Source: M3007 sp046296435
GTDB lineage: Bacteria > Bacteroidota > Bacteroidia > Chitinophagales > Saprospiraceae
Direction of reading: 5' to 3'
DNA length: 35,183 bases
NCBI GenBank assembly: GCA_046296435.1
Contig: JBKBLI010000034.1
Coordinates: 1 to 35,183 of the forward strand
Part shown: piece by piece, positions 17,263 through 25,091 of the stretch
Layout: each line of letters begins with the position of its first letter
How positions within the stretch are numbered: position 1 is the stretch's first letter
Translations under genes and position numbers: made by a program
Notes under the pieces: model-generated
What the model saw: the letters and a program-made list of their open reading frames with translations, nothing else
Told to the model about the DNA's origin: nothing
Databases searched by the model: none

Positions 17263-18438
17263 ATGAAAGTATTCAATGTGTTCGTCTTCGCTTTCGCGTG
17301 CTTAATGATCGGCTCGGCGTGTTCGTCGCAGAGCGCCAGGCCCGCGCTCGCATCCCGCTCTCCCGGCGCGTCGTATTCCGGCAAGCTGCCGCTGAACGAG
17401 ATACGCCTCCCGCCGGGTTTCAAAATCGACGTGTATGCCGAGGGAGTGACCAATGCACGCTCGCTGTGCCACGGGCCTGAGGGGGTTCTGTTTGTCAGCA
17501 CCCGCGACAAGGGCATGGTCTATGCGCTTCGCGATACCAACGGCGACTGGCGCGCCGACCTCATATATACCTTAGCCGCCGGGCTTAACATGCCCAACGG
17601 GATAGCCTACCGCGACGGAGCGCTCTACGTGGCCGAAATCAGTCGCATACTTCGCTACGACGATATCGCATCCCGACTCGACAGTCCCCCCGCCCCTGTC
17701 GTGGTTTACGACCGCTACCCCACCGACACGCACCACGGTTGGAAATACATCGCTTTTGGCCCCGACGGACTGCTGTATGTGCCCGTAGGCGCCCCCTGTA
17801 ACATCTGCGAACCCGAAAATCCAATCTATTGTAGCATCACGCGACTCGATCTGAGCGCCCCTGAACTCACTCCCGAAATTGTGCAGCGCGGCATCCGCAA
17901 CACGGTTGGCTTCACGTGGCACCCGCGCACCGGCCACCTGTGGTTTACGGACAACGGGCGCGACTGGATGGGCGACGACCTGCCCGCCTGCGAACTCAAC
18001 CACGCTCCCCGCGACCACATGCACTTTGGCTATCCCTACTGCCATCAGGGAGACCTGCCCGATCCGAAATACGGCGATAAGCGCAACTGCGCCGAGTTTA
18101 CGCCGCCCGCTCGCAAACTCGGCCCCCACGTGGCTCCCTTGGGTTTGAAATTCTACACCGGCGAAGCCTTCCCGGAGGCCTACCGCGAACAGTTGTTCAT
18201 CGCCGAGCATGGCTCCTGGAACCGCAGCAAAAAGATCGGTTATCAGGTCAGCCTTGTTCGCTTGGATCAGGATGGCGTCGCACTGGGCTACGAGCCGTTT
18301 GCCGCAGGATGGCTGCGACCCGACGACACGGCCTGGGGCCGGCCTGTCGATGTGCTGGTCACCTCTCAGGGCGACTTGCTGGTCTCGGACGACTACGCGC
18401 ACGCGATCTACCGCATCTATTACGGCGGCGAAAAGTAG
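17263..18438 (+). CDS. PQQ-type sugar/sorbosone dehydrogenase-like lipoprotein
   Basis: The 391-residue protein starts MKVFNVFVFAFACLMIGSAC, a lipoprotein-like signal with Cys20 as the probable lipid site. The mature part is a six-bladed beta-propeller of the soluble glucose/L-sorbosone dehydrogenase type: LPPGFKIDVYAEGVTNARSL, GPEGVLFVSTRDKGMVYAL, LNMPNGIAYRDGALYVAE, HHGWKYIAFGPDGLLYVPVG, FTWHPRTGHLWFTDNGRDWMGDD and LFIAEHGSWNRS. These match the propeller repeats and active-site strands of PQQ-dependent aldose dehydrogenases. Many relatives have no proven cofactor or substrate, so periplasmic sugar oxidation is inferred. The open frame extends 71 codons upstream through the promoter; the signal peptide decides the start. 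Confidence 0.85.
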   Translation: MKVFNVFVFAFACLMIGSACSSQSARPALASRSPGASYSGKLPLNEIRLPPGFKIDVYAEGVTNARSLCHGPEGVLFVSTRDKGMVYALRDTNGDWRADLIYTLAAGLNMPNGIAYRDGALYVAEISRILRYDDIASRLDSPPAPVVVYDRYPTDTHHGWKYIAFGPDGLLYVPVGAPCNICEPENPIYCSITRLDLSAPELTPEIVQRGIRNTVGFTWHPRTGHLWFTDNGRDWMGDDLPACELNHAPRDHMHFGYPYCHQGDLPDPKYGDKRNCAEFTPPARKLGPHVAPLGLKFYTGEAFPEAYREQLFIAEHGSWNRSKKIGYQVSLVRLDQDGVALGYEPFAAGWLRPDDTAWGRPVDVLVTSQGDLLVSDDYAHAIYRIYYGGEK

Positions 18439-18448
18439 CGGGTGCGCT

Positions 18449-18485
18449 CACTCGTCGTCGGGGCGTGAAGCGCGAGTGGATTTTT
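18449..18485 (+). terminator. Possible weak terminator after the sugar-dehydrogenase-like gene
   Basis: CACTCG (18449-18454) pairs with CGAGTG (18473-18478), followed by GATTTTT. The stem is only 6 bp and the loop is long (18 nt), so this is a weak candidate 11 nt past the stop codon. Confidence 0.3.
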
Positions 18486-18645
18486 CGTTGAGAGCGGGTT
18501 GGGTCGAGGCGTGTGAGCGGGCGACAATTGTAGCGCCACGCCTCTTCGCGTCAGGATCGGCGTATCTCCTGGCGTCCGAAAGCGTTCAAATGTCCGTTAA
18601 GTCAATACTTCATGCCTCAGGCCGTATCAGGCAGGCAAAATACTG

Positions 18646-18653
18646 TAATTTTG
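18646..18653 (+). promoter_or_regulatory. Promoter -7 box TAATTTTG of radA
   Basis: TAATTTTG matches TAnnTTTG and lies 71 bp upstream of the chosen TTG start (35 bp upstream of an alternative GTG). No -33 TTG was seen at the standard spacing. Confidence 0.5.
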
Positions 18654-18723
18654 ATCCCGCAATCTGAACCCCGCGCAGTAGCCGTGGGTGCGGAGTTCTC
18701 TAACATTCAACGTCAAGTACAAT

Positions 18724-20100
18724 TTGGCCAAACAGCGCACCATCTTTTTTTGCTCCAATTGCGGCGCTTCGTCCCCTAAGTGGATGGGCAAGTGCCCTCA
18801 CTGCGGCGAGTGGAACACTTACCAGGAAGAACTGATTCACAAAGAGACCGGCGCAGAAGAAAAGCGCCGCTCCTGGGCAAACGACCGCGCCGCCGAGGGA
18901 CCTCAGGCCATGCCGCTGGCGGCCATACGCACCGGCCAGACCCGACGCCTGGAAGCTCCTGACGGCGAACTCAATCGGGTGCTGGGCGGCGGTATCGTGC
19001 CTGGATCGCTCACCCTGATCGGCGGACAACCCGGCATCGGTAAAAGTACGCTCATGTTGCAGATCGCCATGCGCCTTCCGGTCAGGGTGCTCTATGTGAG
19101 CGGCGAGGAGAGCGAGGAGCAGATCAAAATGCGGGCCGACCGCATCGGCAATCCCGAGTCCGAATGTTTTATCCTGACCGAGACCAACACCAGCAAAATA
19201 CTCCGACAAGCGCAAGAAATCCGGCCGGGATTGATGATCGTGGACTCAATTCAGACCATGAGCACGCCATTCATCGATAGCGCTCCCGGGGGTATCGCTC
19301 AGGTACGCGAATGCGCTGCCGAGTTGCTGCGCTATGCCAAGGAGACAGGCGTGCCCATCTTTCTCATCGGACACATCAACAAAGAGGGCGATATTGCGGG
19401 TCCCAAGCTCCTGGAGCATATCGTGGACTGCGTGCTGCAGTTCGAAGGCGACCGACACAATACTTATCGCATCCTGCGCACCATTAAAAATCGGTTTGGC
19501 AGTACTGACGAAATGGGAATATACGAAATGCAAAGCGGCGGACTGCGCGAAGTCAGCAACCCATCCGAACTTTTGCTCAGCCAGAAAGACGAAGAACTCA
19601 GCGGCTGCGCCATAGCCGCCACGATGGAGGGCCTGCGCCCCATGCTTATCGAAACCCAGGCCTTGGTGAGCAAAGCCGTATTCGGGACGCCGCAGCGCTC
19701 GGCTACGGGCTTCGATATGCGCCGTTTAGCCATGTTGCTCGCCGTGCTTGAAAAACGCTGCGGGTACTTTTTCAGCATCAACGACGTATTCCTCAACCTC
19801 GCCGGCGGGATCCGTGTGGACGACCCCGCTATCGACCTGGCGATAGTGGCGGCGCTGATTTCCTCCCTGCAAAGCGTCAGCGTGCCTACGGATGTATGCT
19901 TCGCGGGAGAAGTGGGGCTGAGCGGCGAGATCCGCGCCGTGCAAAGGCTCGAACAGCGCATTGCCGAGGCCGACCGCTTGGGCTTCAAAGAAATTTACGT
20001 CTCCAAATACAGCTTGCGCGGTGTAGATACGGGTCGCTACGGCATCCGCGTCATTGCGCTGGGAAAAGTGGACGAACTCAAGAGCGCGTTGTTTGTCTGA
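18724..20100 (+). CDS. radA: DNA repair protein RadA (Sms)
   Basis: The 458-residue protein is a RecA-like ATPase that helps branch migration in homologous recombination. It begins with a four-cysteine zinc finger (C10, C13, C24, C27 in CSNCGASSPKWMGKCPHC). Next come the Walker A loop GGQPGIGKST (101-110), the RadA-specific KNRFG motif in IKNRFGSTDEMGIYEM, and a C-terminal Lon-protease-like domain with DDPAIDLAIVAALIS and GEVGLSGEIRAV. There is no ATG near the N-terminus. Codon TTG at 18724 gives MAKQRTIFFC, aligning with the usual MAK...F.C start, while GTG at 18688 would add 12 residues. It converges on the fecR-like gene. Confidence 0.93.
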   Translation: MAKQRTIFFCSNCGASSPKWMGKCPHCGEWNTYQEELIHKETGAEEKRRSWANDRAAEGPQAMPLAAIRTGQTRRLEAPDGELNRVLGGGIVPGSLTLIGGQPGIGKSTLMLQIAMRLPVRVLYVSGEESEEQIKMRADRIGNPESECFILTETNTSKILRQAQEIRPGLMIVDSIQTMSTPFIDSAPGGIAQVRECAAELLRYAKETGVPIFLIGHINKEGDIAGPKLLEHIVDCVLQFEGDRHNTYRILRTIKNRFGSTDEMGIYEMQSGGLREVSNPSELLLSQKDEELSGCAIAATMEGLRPMLIETQALVSKAVFGTPQRSATGFDMRRLAMLLAVLEKRCGYFFSINDVFLNLAGGIRVDDPAIDLAIVAALISSLQSVSVPTDVCFAGEVGLSGEIRAVQRLEQRIAEADRLGFKEIYVSKYSLRGVDTGRYGIRVIALGKVDELKSALFV

Positions 20101-20241
20101 ACAGCCGCAACGCTTCATGCGCGGAAGGGGTATCAGGCGATGCACATGCGCGTTGTTCTCGCTTTTTTTGATAAAAATACGCGAGTGATTGCATAAAGGT
20201 TGCGCTTGTTCAGCAGTCAGAGCGCAAGCCGGAGCGGGCGT

Positions 20242-21258
20242 TTACTTAGGGCAGTTTCCTCCGGTGAGCGCATAACCTTTGCCGCTGTCAAGCGGCTTTG
20301 CACTCAGGCCGTATATCTCTTTTAGGTTGTCCAGTACGCGAGTTATGTCGGGATGCGTCATGCGCATGGAGCAGGGGCACTGTGCAAGGGCCGGATTGTC
20401 CAGGCGGATCTCCGTGTCCAGGTAATCGCTCAGGACTACCAGAACCTGCTGCAAAGGCGTTTGTTGGAATTCAAGCGCGCCGAGGCGCCAGGCCAGTTCG
20501 TTGAAATTCTCTACGCGTGTCTGAAGCGGCGACTGTGGATGATCGTGAAGCAAGGCCGCCCTTTGACCGGCGACCAACTCAAGGGAGCGCGGCATATCGG
20601 GCGCGCTAAAGCGCACCCGTCCGGTGCGTACAAGCACGTGCGTGCGCTTGTCCAGACAGGAAACCTGAAAAGAGGTGCCCAGCACCTCCACCCGCTCGCC
20701 TTCCCGGGGCGTGCGCACAACAAAAGGATGCTCAGGGCGGGGCGCAACCTCAAAATAGGCTTCGCCGCGCAACAGGCGGACGTCCCGACTGCGGGCGTCA
20801 AACTGACGCGGATAGCGCAATGCCGATCCTTTGCGGAGCCATATTTCGGATCCGTCGGGCAACGAAAGTTGCTCGTGCCCATCGTTGGCCTCAACCAGCA
20901 GCCATTCGCCCGACGCCCGTTGGGGGAGCAGCCACCACAGCGCGCAGGCCAGCAGCGTGATTGCAGCGGCGGCGCGGAGGAGGGTGCGGGAGAGGGGCGA
21001 GAGAGCATAGGGGCGGTGTTTGCGCGCGGGCAAATCGACGCGCCGACGGAACTCGGCCCAAGCGGCGTCGGCGGAGATTTCAGACGGCGGACTCCAGTGC
21101 CCGGCTTGGTTCCAAATGGCCTCGATCTCTTTTCGGATTGTGAGGTGCTCGGGCGAAGCGTCTGTCCATTCCTGGAGGTGTTGGCTATCGGACTGGTCGA
21201 TTTCGCCAGTCAGATGCCTGACTATCAGATCGAGATATTTTTTTTCTGACAGATTCAT
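20242..21258 (-). CDS. FecR-family anti-sigma factor
   Basis: The 338-residue protein has the usual Bacteroidota FecR layout. An N-terminal cytoplasmic sigma-binding region (1 to about 75, with HLTGEIDQSDSQHLQEWTDASPEHLTIRKEI) precedes one membrane helix at about 93-113. The periplasmic FecR domain (about 117-225) includes LPDGSEIWLRKGSALRYP, LRGEAYFEVA and VEVLGTSFQV. A DUF4974-type C-terminus (about 255-330) includes LQQVLVVLSDYLDTEIRLDN. It would hold the adjacent ECF sigma factor inactive until signalled. It lies 38 bp downstream of that sigma gene on the same strand. Unlike typical systems, no TonB-dependent receptor follows: the next gene is the convergent radA. Confidence 0.92.
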   Translation of the reverse strand: MNLSEKKYLDLIVRHLTGEIDQSDSQHLQEWTDASPEHLTIRKEIEAIWNQAGHWSPPSEISADAAWAEFRRRVDLPARKHRPYALSPLSRTLLRAAAAITLLACALWWLLPQRASGEWLLVEANDGHEQLSLPDGSEIWLRKGSALRYPRQFDARSRDVRLLRGEAYFEVAPRPEHPFVVRTPREGERVEVLGTSFQVSCLDKRTHVLVRTGRVRFSAPDMPRSLELVAGQRAALLHDHPQSPLQTRVENFNELAWRLGALEFQQTPLQQVLVVLSDYLDTEIRLDNPALAQCPCSMRMTHPDITRVLDNLKEIYGLSAKPLDSGKGYALTGGNCPK

Positions 21259-21296
21259 GCGGCGTTCAATAATTGGTCTTTATTTTGAGATGATTT

Positions 21297-21926
21297 TCAA
21301 ACGATTACCATTAAGACAATCGCCGCCCCCTGGCCCCCTACGCTTTCGTTTGCTAATCTGAGCAAAAGCAGGAGCGCCCACATCAAGGCGCGATCGTTCA
21401 AGGCTTCGCGCAACATGCGCAGGGCTTTAGTGATTTGATTTTCAATTGTCTTTATGGAGATGCCGAGTTGTTCGGCGATTTCTTTGTGCGACATGCGTTC
21501 GAAGCGACTGAGTACGAACACGGCTTTGCATCTTTCGGGCAAAGATTGAATGGCGGTATGCAGACGTTGTTCCAAATTCTCCTGTTGAGCGATTTGCTCA
21601 CGCTCGCGATCGGGCCATTCGGCCGGTTCTGCGGCGTCTGTTTCCGACACGAAGCGTTTTTCTGATTTGAGTCTGTTCAGCGCCCGATTGATCGCCGCCC
21701 TGCGCAGATAAGCCGACAGGGAGCCGCGAATCTCAAGGTGTTCGCGCTTTTGCCATAAGTCGCAGAGTACTTCCTGGGCCAATTCGTTCCGGGTATCTAA
21801 GTCCGAGAATATGCGCCCAACGCATGCGGATAGCTCAGGGTAGTACCGATAAAAGATGCGCTTCATGGCGGACTCGTCGCCGCGTTTGAGGGCCTCAGCC
21901 AGTTCGCGGTCTTCGCGCTCTTGCAT
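21297..21926 (-). CDS. ECF RNA polymerase sigma factor (Bacteroidota FecI-like)
   Basis: The 209-residue protein contains sigma region 2 (about 20-85: MKRIFYRYYPELSACVGRIF; ELAQEVLCDLWQKRE; SAYLRRAAINRALNRLKSE) and region 4 (about 115-172: LPERCKAVFVLSRF; MSHKEIAEQLGISIKTIENQ). The last 30 residues are strongly hydrophobic (MWALLLLLRLANESVGGQG, then AAIVLMVIV), so the protein may touch the membrane. The frame stays open for 32 codons upstream, but the -7 box at 21956-21963 lies within that stretch, making the ATG at 21926 the likely start. It pairs with the FecR-like gene 38 bp downstream and is divergent from the Crp/Fnr gene. Confidence 0.9.
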   Translation of the reverse strand: MQEREDRELAEALKRGDESAMKRIFYRYYPELSACVGRIFSDLDTRNELAQEVLCDLWQKREHLEIRGSLSAYLRRAAINRALNRLKSEKRFVSETDAAEPAEWPDREREQIAQQENLEQRLHTAIQSLPERCKAVFVLSRFERMSHKEIAEQLGISIKTIENQITKALRMLREALNDRALMWALLLLLRLANESVGGQGAAIVLMVIV

Positions 21927-21948
21927 ATGGTGTTGGGCGATTTGTGTT

Positions 21949-21970
21949 GCCGGCGCAAAAGTACGCCGGC
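21949..21970. promoter_or_regulatory. Perfect inverted repeat whose loop is the -7 box of the ECF sigma gene
   Basis: The arms GCCGGCG (21949-21955) and CGCCGGC (21964-21970) are perfect reverse complements. The 8-nt loop at 21956-21963 reads TACTTTTG on the minus strand, exactly the TAnnTTTG octamer. On the plus strand the hairpin is followed by a T8 run (21972-21979), as in an intrinsic terminator, but no plus-strand gene ends nearby. The minus-strand start codon lies 30 bp from the octamer. Confidence 0.6.
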
Positions 21971-22188
21971 GTTTTTTTTGATGAAGCGGCGTAGGGGATT
22001 TTAGTGGGGAATTTGTCATCAATTAGCAATCAAAATGGTTTACGTTGTCTTCCTGATTTTGGCTGCGAGCGTTTTGGCGCGTTTGGCAATGTTTGGGGCT
22101 TCGGCCCGCGCGCACCGTTTTTTAATCGTCCGACTTTTGTCACTGCAATGTTTGCTTTTTGTTTGATTGAAAAAAAATTACAACTGTT

Positions 22189-22875
22189 ATGAGCGCTAAA
22201 CCCGCACTTGTTTTATCTGATGAGAGTCCTCTCTTTGCGGTGCTTTCTCCGGAGGAAAATCAATACCTGGTCATGAACGCTTGTAGGGAGCGTTACAGGC
22301 GATATGAGGTGGTCTTCAAGCCTGAGCAAAAAGCGACACAAATTTATCTTGTGTTGCGCGGCGCTGTAAAAGTGGCCGTCCATGCTCAAAAGAAAGACAT
22401 CATCAAGCATGTCGTAAAGGCGGGATCCATCTTTGGCGAGTCTTGTCTAACCGGCGACTACCAACGGCGCGACTATGCCTACGTCCTTGAGGATGGCGCC
22501 GACTTGTTGGCTTTTGACCTACAGGCCATACTCACGGTGATGAAAGGCAACTTTGCTTTTGCGCAATCGTTACTCCATATTATCGGCGATCGCCTCCGCT
22601 TCGCCGAACAGCAACTCGAAAAAGTTGTGCTCAAAGATTCGAAAAGCAGAATTCTTGAATTTTTGCACAAAATGGGTCAGGAGCAGGGAACTAAAATCGG
22701 ACTTGAAACGTTAGTGAATCACAACATGACGCATCAGGATATTGCCGATCTGACGGGTACGAGTCGCCAAATGGTCACTGCGGTGCTCAATCAATTGAAA
22801 AAATCTAATGTGCTCTATTTCAACCGAAAAAAGATTCTGTTTCGCGATTTGAACGCTTTGCCTTTGGCGGGATAA
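22189..22875 (+). CDS. Crp/Fnr-family transcriptional regulator
   Basis: The 228-residue protein has a cyclic-nucleotide-binding-like beta-roll (about 15-130: LFAVLSPEENQYLV; VFKPEQKATQIYLVLRGAVKVAV; KAGSIFGESCLTGD). A long dimerisation helix follows (about 130-160), then a C-terminal winged helix (about 165-220) with the recognition segment MTHQDIADLTGTSRQMVTAVL. The IFGES element resembles the cAMP-binding phosphate cassette, but the Arg-Ser/Thr pair usual in CRP is not obvious, and no Fe-S cysteine set is present, so the ligand is unknown. It is transcribed away from the ECF sigma/FecR pair and ends in a strong terminator, so it is probably monocistronic. Confidence 0.92.
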   Translation: MSAKPALVLSDESPLFAVLSPEENQYLVMNACRERYRRYEVVFKPEQKATQIYLVLRGAVKVAVHAQKKDIIKHVVKAGSIFGESCLTGDYQRRDYAYVLEDGADLLAFDLQAILTVMKGNFAFAQSLLHIIGDRLRFAEQQLEKVVLKDSKSRILEFLHKMGQEQGTKIGLETLVNHNMTHQDIADLTGTSRQMVTAVLNQLKKSNVLYFNRKKILFRDLNALPLAG

Positions 22876-22929
22876 GGTCAAACAGGTTTAAGAATTTTTG
22901 CTTCATACGATAGAATGGGTTTTGTTTGA

Positions 22930-22961
22930 GCGACGTGCGCAAGGCACGTCGCTTTTTTTTT
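22930..22961 (+). terminator. Rho-independent terminator after the Crp/Fnr gene
   Basis: GCGACGTGC (22930-22938) pairs perfectly with GCACGTCGC (22944-22952) around the loop GCAAG, followed by nine T residues. It lies about 55 bp after the stop codon. The opposite strand lacks a matching T-run, so it acts mainly on plus-strand transcription. Confidence 0.9.
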
Positions 22962-23173
22962 CGCGGGGGAGCGAGTCAGGTTTGTTGCGGTTGGAGCAGG
23001 CTTCGGTCGCGTGGGACGCGGCGGCGGAGCGGAGGTAAGGCGGTGGCGCATTGGCCGCCCTGCCCCAAAAACGGCGGCGGAGATAGGCCTCTGAGGAAGC
23101 GGTTCGGGCCGGCGTCGCCCGGATACGAGCGCTTTTGTCGGCGATGTGCCTGCCGCCTGCCGACGGCGGATGT
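22962..23173. other. Spacer without a supportable gene
   Basis: GC-rich DNA between the Crp/Fnr terminator and the stop of the barrel-fusion gene. The minus-strand frame at 22878-23267 is Arg/Pro/Ala-rich, crosses the terminator and overlaps the neighbouring gene, so it is not called. Nothing else was recognised. Confidence 0.45.
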
Positions 23174-24526
23174 TTACAAGTATTTGACGACTCCGGCCTG
23201 CACTGTGAGACCGGACAGTTTGCCAGGCTCCGGTCCGTGCGAGGCGCTGTGCAAGCCTGCCATCCACGACGGTTCTACAAATATTTTGGAGGCGCCATTC
23301 GCGCCGACGGCGGCCTCAATACGCAGCCCTGCCTCCGCGCTCACGAAAACGTTGTTGCGTAAGCGGCCGCCTTGTTCGAGTATTCCAGCGCCGATATGTT
23401 GCTTTCTGGTAACCGTCTGTATTGGGCCGGAGCCTTGAGGCGTGGCAGGCAACGCTACGACGCGGTACATGTAATCCTTCTGGAGATGCGCATGGGCGAC
23501 GATTCCGGCGCCCATGCGGGCTTCGATGGGACCGAGGCGCGCTATGCGGCGCGATACGCGTAGCGGGACGGATACGCTGCCGAGCGTCACGTCGCTCATC
23601 TGCCATGCCATGAAAGGCCGGCCGGCCTGGGCCTGAAAGACTTCGAGGGGTCCAAGGGTTTCGTAGTGCCGCTCGGCGTACTGTAACCCGCTCTCTATGC
23701 CCCAGGCCCCTTTTTTTACGCCAAAAATTGCGCCTGCGGCGCGGATCGGAGCCGAAATGCGTTGCCTCGTTGTCTGGAGTTGTTGTGTTCCGGCGCCCAG
23801 CATTGCGCCGACGTACTGGAGTTGGGCGGGTTTGTTCCGGCTGTTTTTCGAGCGGACGGGCGTCGGGCGTCCGGGGTCGGAAGTCGCAAAAGGGTGGATC
23901 TGCAACGTGTTCAGACTGCTGAAGGCCAAGGGCGCGCTCGGGTGTGCTGACGGCGCGCCGGGCGATCCGGCGACCATCGGAGATGCGTCGAACAAGTCGG
24001 GCGCGTCAGACTGATGCTGCGATACGAGTCGGAGGGTGTCGAGGCGCATGGGGGCCAGCGGCGCAACGGCGGCCGGTGCAAGGCCCGGCTGCGAGGGGGC
24101 TGAGTCAGGCCGGCCTGGCTTTCGGGAAACAACGGGGCCTTCGATGCCTGGGGGGGCAGTCGGCGCATGGGGCGGGGTTTGTATGTGTGTATGCAGCCAG
24201 GGGAATAGGAGTATGAGCAGAGCGGCAGCCTCGAGGGTTTTGGCGGCGTAGAGGTGCTGGCGCAAGCGCTTGCGGTAACGCATGAGGGCGTTGAGCGCAT
24301 CCCAGTCGGCTGCGGGTATTCGGCGCGCGGCAGCGTCAATTTGTCGGGCGGCGTTGGCGTCGAATCGGGTCTCCTGCAGGCGGATTTGTTCCATCTTTTT
24401 TTGGAGTTCGTCCCACGACTCAGGCTCATAGGGAGCTTCGTACCCGCCGATGCGCGTTCTGATGAGGTCGTCGAATGCCTCGGTGTTCTTACTCATATTG
24501 TGTTGCGGTGCGCTGTTGCTATTCAT
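23174..24526 (-). CDS. Membrane anti-sigma-like protein with outer-membrane beta-barrel-like C-terminus
   Basis: The 450-residue product has three parts. Residues 1-92 are charged and helical, with two similar elements (EPESWDELQKKM at 34-45 and PAADWDALNALM at 71-82) like the N-terminal cytoplasmic segment of Bacteroidota anti-sigma proteins. A membrane helix lies at about 93-113. A long Pro/Ala-rich linker (about 115-235) leads to a beta-rich region (about 240-450) with alternating strands such as GIESGLQYAERHYETLG and a final VGANGASKIFVEPSWMAGL, resembling PorT/outer-membrane beta-barrel proteins. Its ATG at 24526 overlaps the upstream sigma gene stop by 8 bp, indicating coupling; an ATG at 24496 is an alternative start. 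Anti-sigma function is inferred from position and layout. Confidence 0.75.
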   Translation of the reverse strand: MNSNSAPQHNMSKNTEAFDDLIRTRIGGYEAPYEPESWDELQKKMEQIRLQETRFDANAARQIDAAARRIPAADWDALNALMRYRKRLRQHLYAAKTLEAAALLILLFPWLHTHIQTPPHAPTAPPGIEGPVVSRKPGRPDSAPSQPGLAPAAVAPLAPMRLDTLRLVSQHQSDAPDLFDASPMVAGSPGAPSAHPSAPLAFSSLNTLQIHPFATSDPGRPTPVRSKNSRNKPAQLQYVGAMLGAGTQQLQTTRQRISAPIRAAGAIFGVKKGAWGIESGLQYAERHYETLGPLEVFQAQAGRPFMAWQMSDVTLGSVSVPLRVSRRIARLGPIEARMGAGIVAHAHLQKDYMYRVVALPATPQGSGPIQTVTRKQHIGAGILEQGGRLRNNVFVSAEAGLRIEAAVGANGASKIFVEPSWMAGLHSASHGPEPGKLSGLTVQAGVVKYL

Positions 24527-25091
24527 CGGGCGTTTGAAGTCGGTTTTGAAGGATTTCCTGGAGTTTGATTCGGGCTTTGACGAGGTTGCTTCGCGCGGTG
24601 CTTTCGTTGATCTGTAAGATATCGGCGATTTCTTTGTGCGAATAGCCGTCGATCACGAACAGGTTGAACACGGCGCGATAAGCCGGCGACAGGGCTTGTA
24701 CGGCTTTCATGATTTCCGCTTCGCTCAGACGGCCCAGTATGTTGGGGTCGGGGTTGCACAAGTGGTATGCCTCGTCGAGCGACGAACTTCGGCGGCGCAA
24801 TTCCTTGCGGTATGCGTCTATACAGTTGTTGACCATGACGGTGCGTATCCAGGCGCCCAGCGAAATGCCCGGCTTCTGTTGGTAGCGTCCGATGTGCTGG
24901 AACACCTTGATGAATCCCTCCTGAAGCATGTCGCGCGCTTCGTCGCGCGAGCCGGCATAGCGCAGGCAAAGTCCCATCATTTTGCCGTAATATTCTTCGT
25001 AGAGGGCTTGCTGCGCCCATTGTTCCTGGCGAACCAGCGCGTCCACGAAGTCCTTTTCGCTTTGGTGTGCAAGTTGCAGTGTGATGTTCAT
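24519..25091 (-). CDS. ECF RNA polymerase sigma-70 factor
   Basis: The 190-residue protein has sigma region 2 (about 25-95: ALYEEYYGKMMGLCLRYAGS; EARDMLQEGFIKVFQHIGRY; GAWIRTVMVNNCIDAYRK) and region 4 (about 125-180: LSPAYRAVFNLFVIDGYSHK; IADILQINESTARSNLVKAR). The phrases are those of the common Bacteroidota ECF sigma factors that precede anti-sigma/outer-membrane fusion proteins. An upstream in-frame TTG would add four residues; ATG at 25091 was preferred. The stop overlaps the start of the next gene by 8 bp. No exact TAnnTTTG was found upstream; TAGCTTTT in the leader region differs by one base. Confidence 0.9.
   Translation of the reverse strand: MNITLQLAHQSEKDFVDALVRQEQWAQQALYEEYYGKMMGLCLRYAGSRDEARDMLQEGFIKVFQHIGRYQQKPGISLGAWIRTVMVNNCIDAYRKELRRRSSSLDEAYHLCNPDPNILGRLSEAEIMKAVQALSPAYRAVFNLFVIDGYSHKEIADILQINESTARSNLVKARIKLQEILQNRLQTPDE

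Noticed and set aside
20180..20240. TTGCGC...GCGCAA inverted repeat between radA and the fecR-like gene as a terminator
   Set aside because: Only 6 bp with a long loop and no adjoining U-run on either strand.
22878..23267. 129-codon minus-strand frame after the Crp/Fnr gene
   Set aside because: It crosses the Crp/Fnr terminator, overlaps the barrel-fusion gene and is Arg/Pro/Ala-rich without domain signs.
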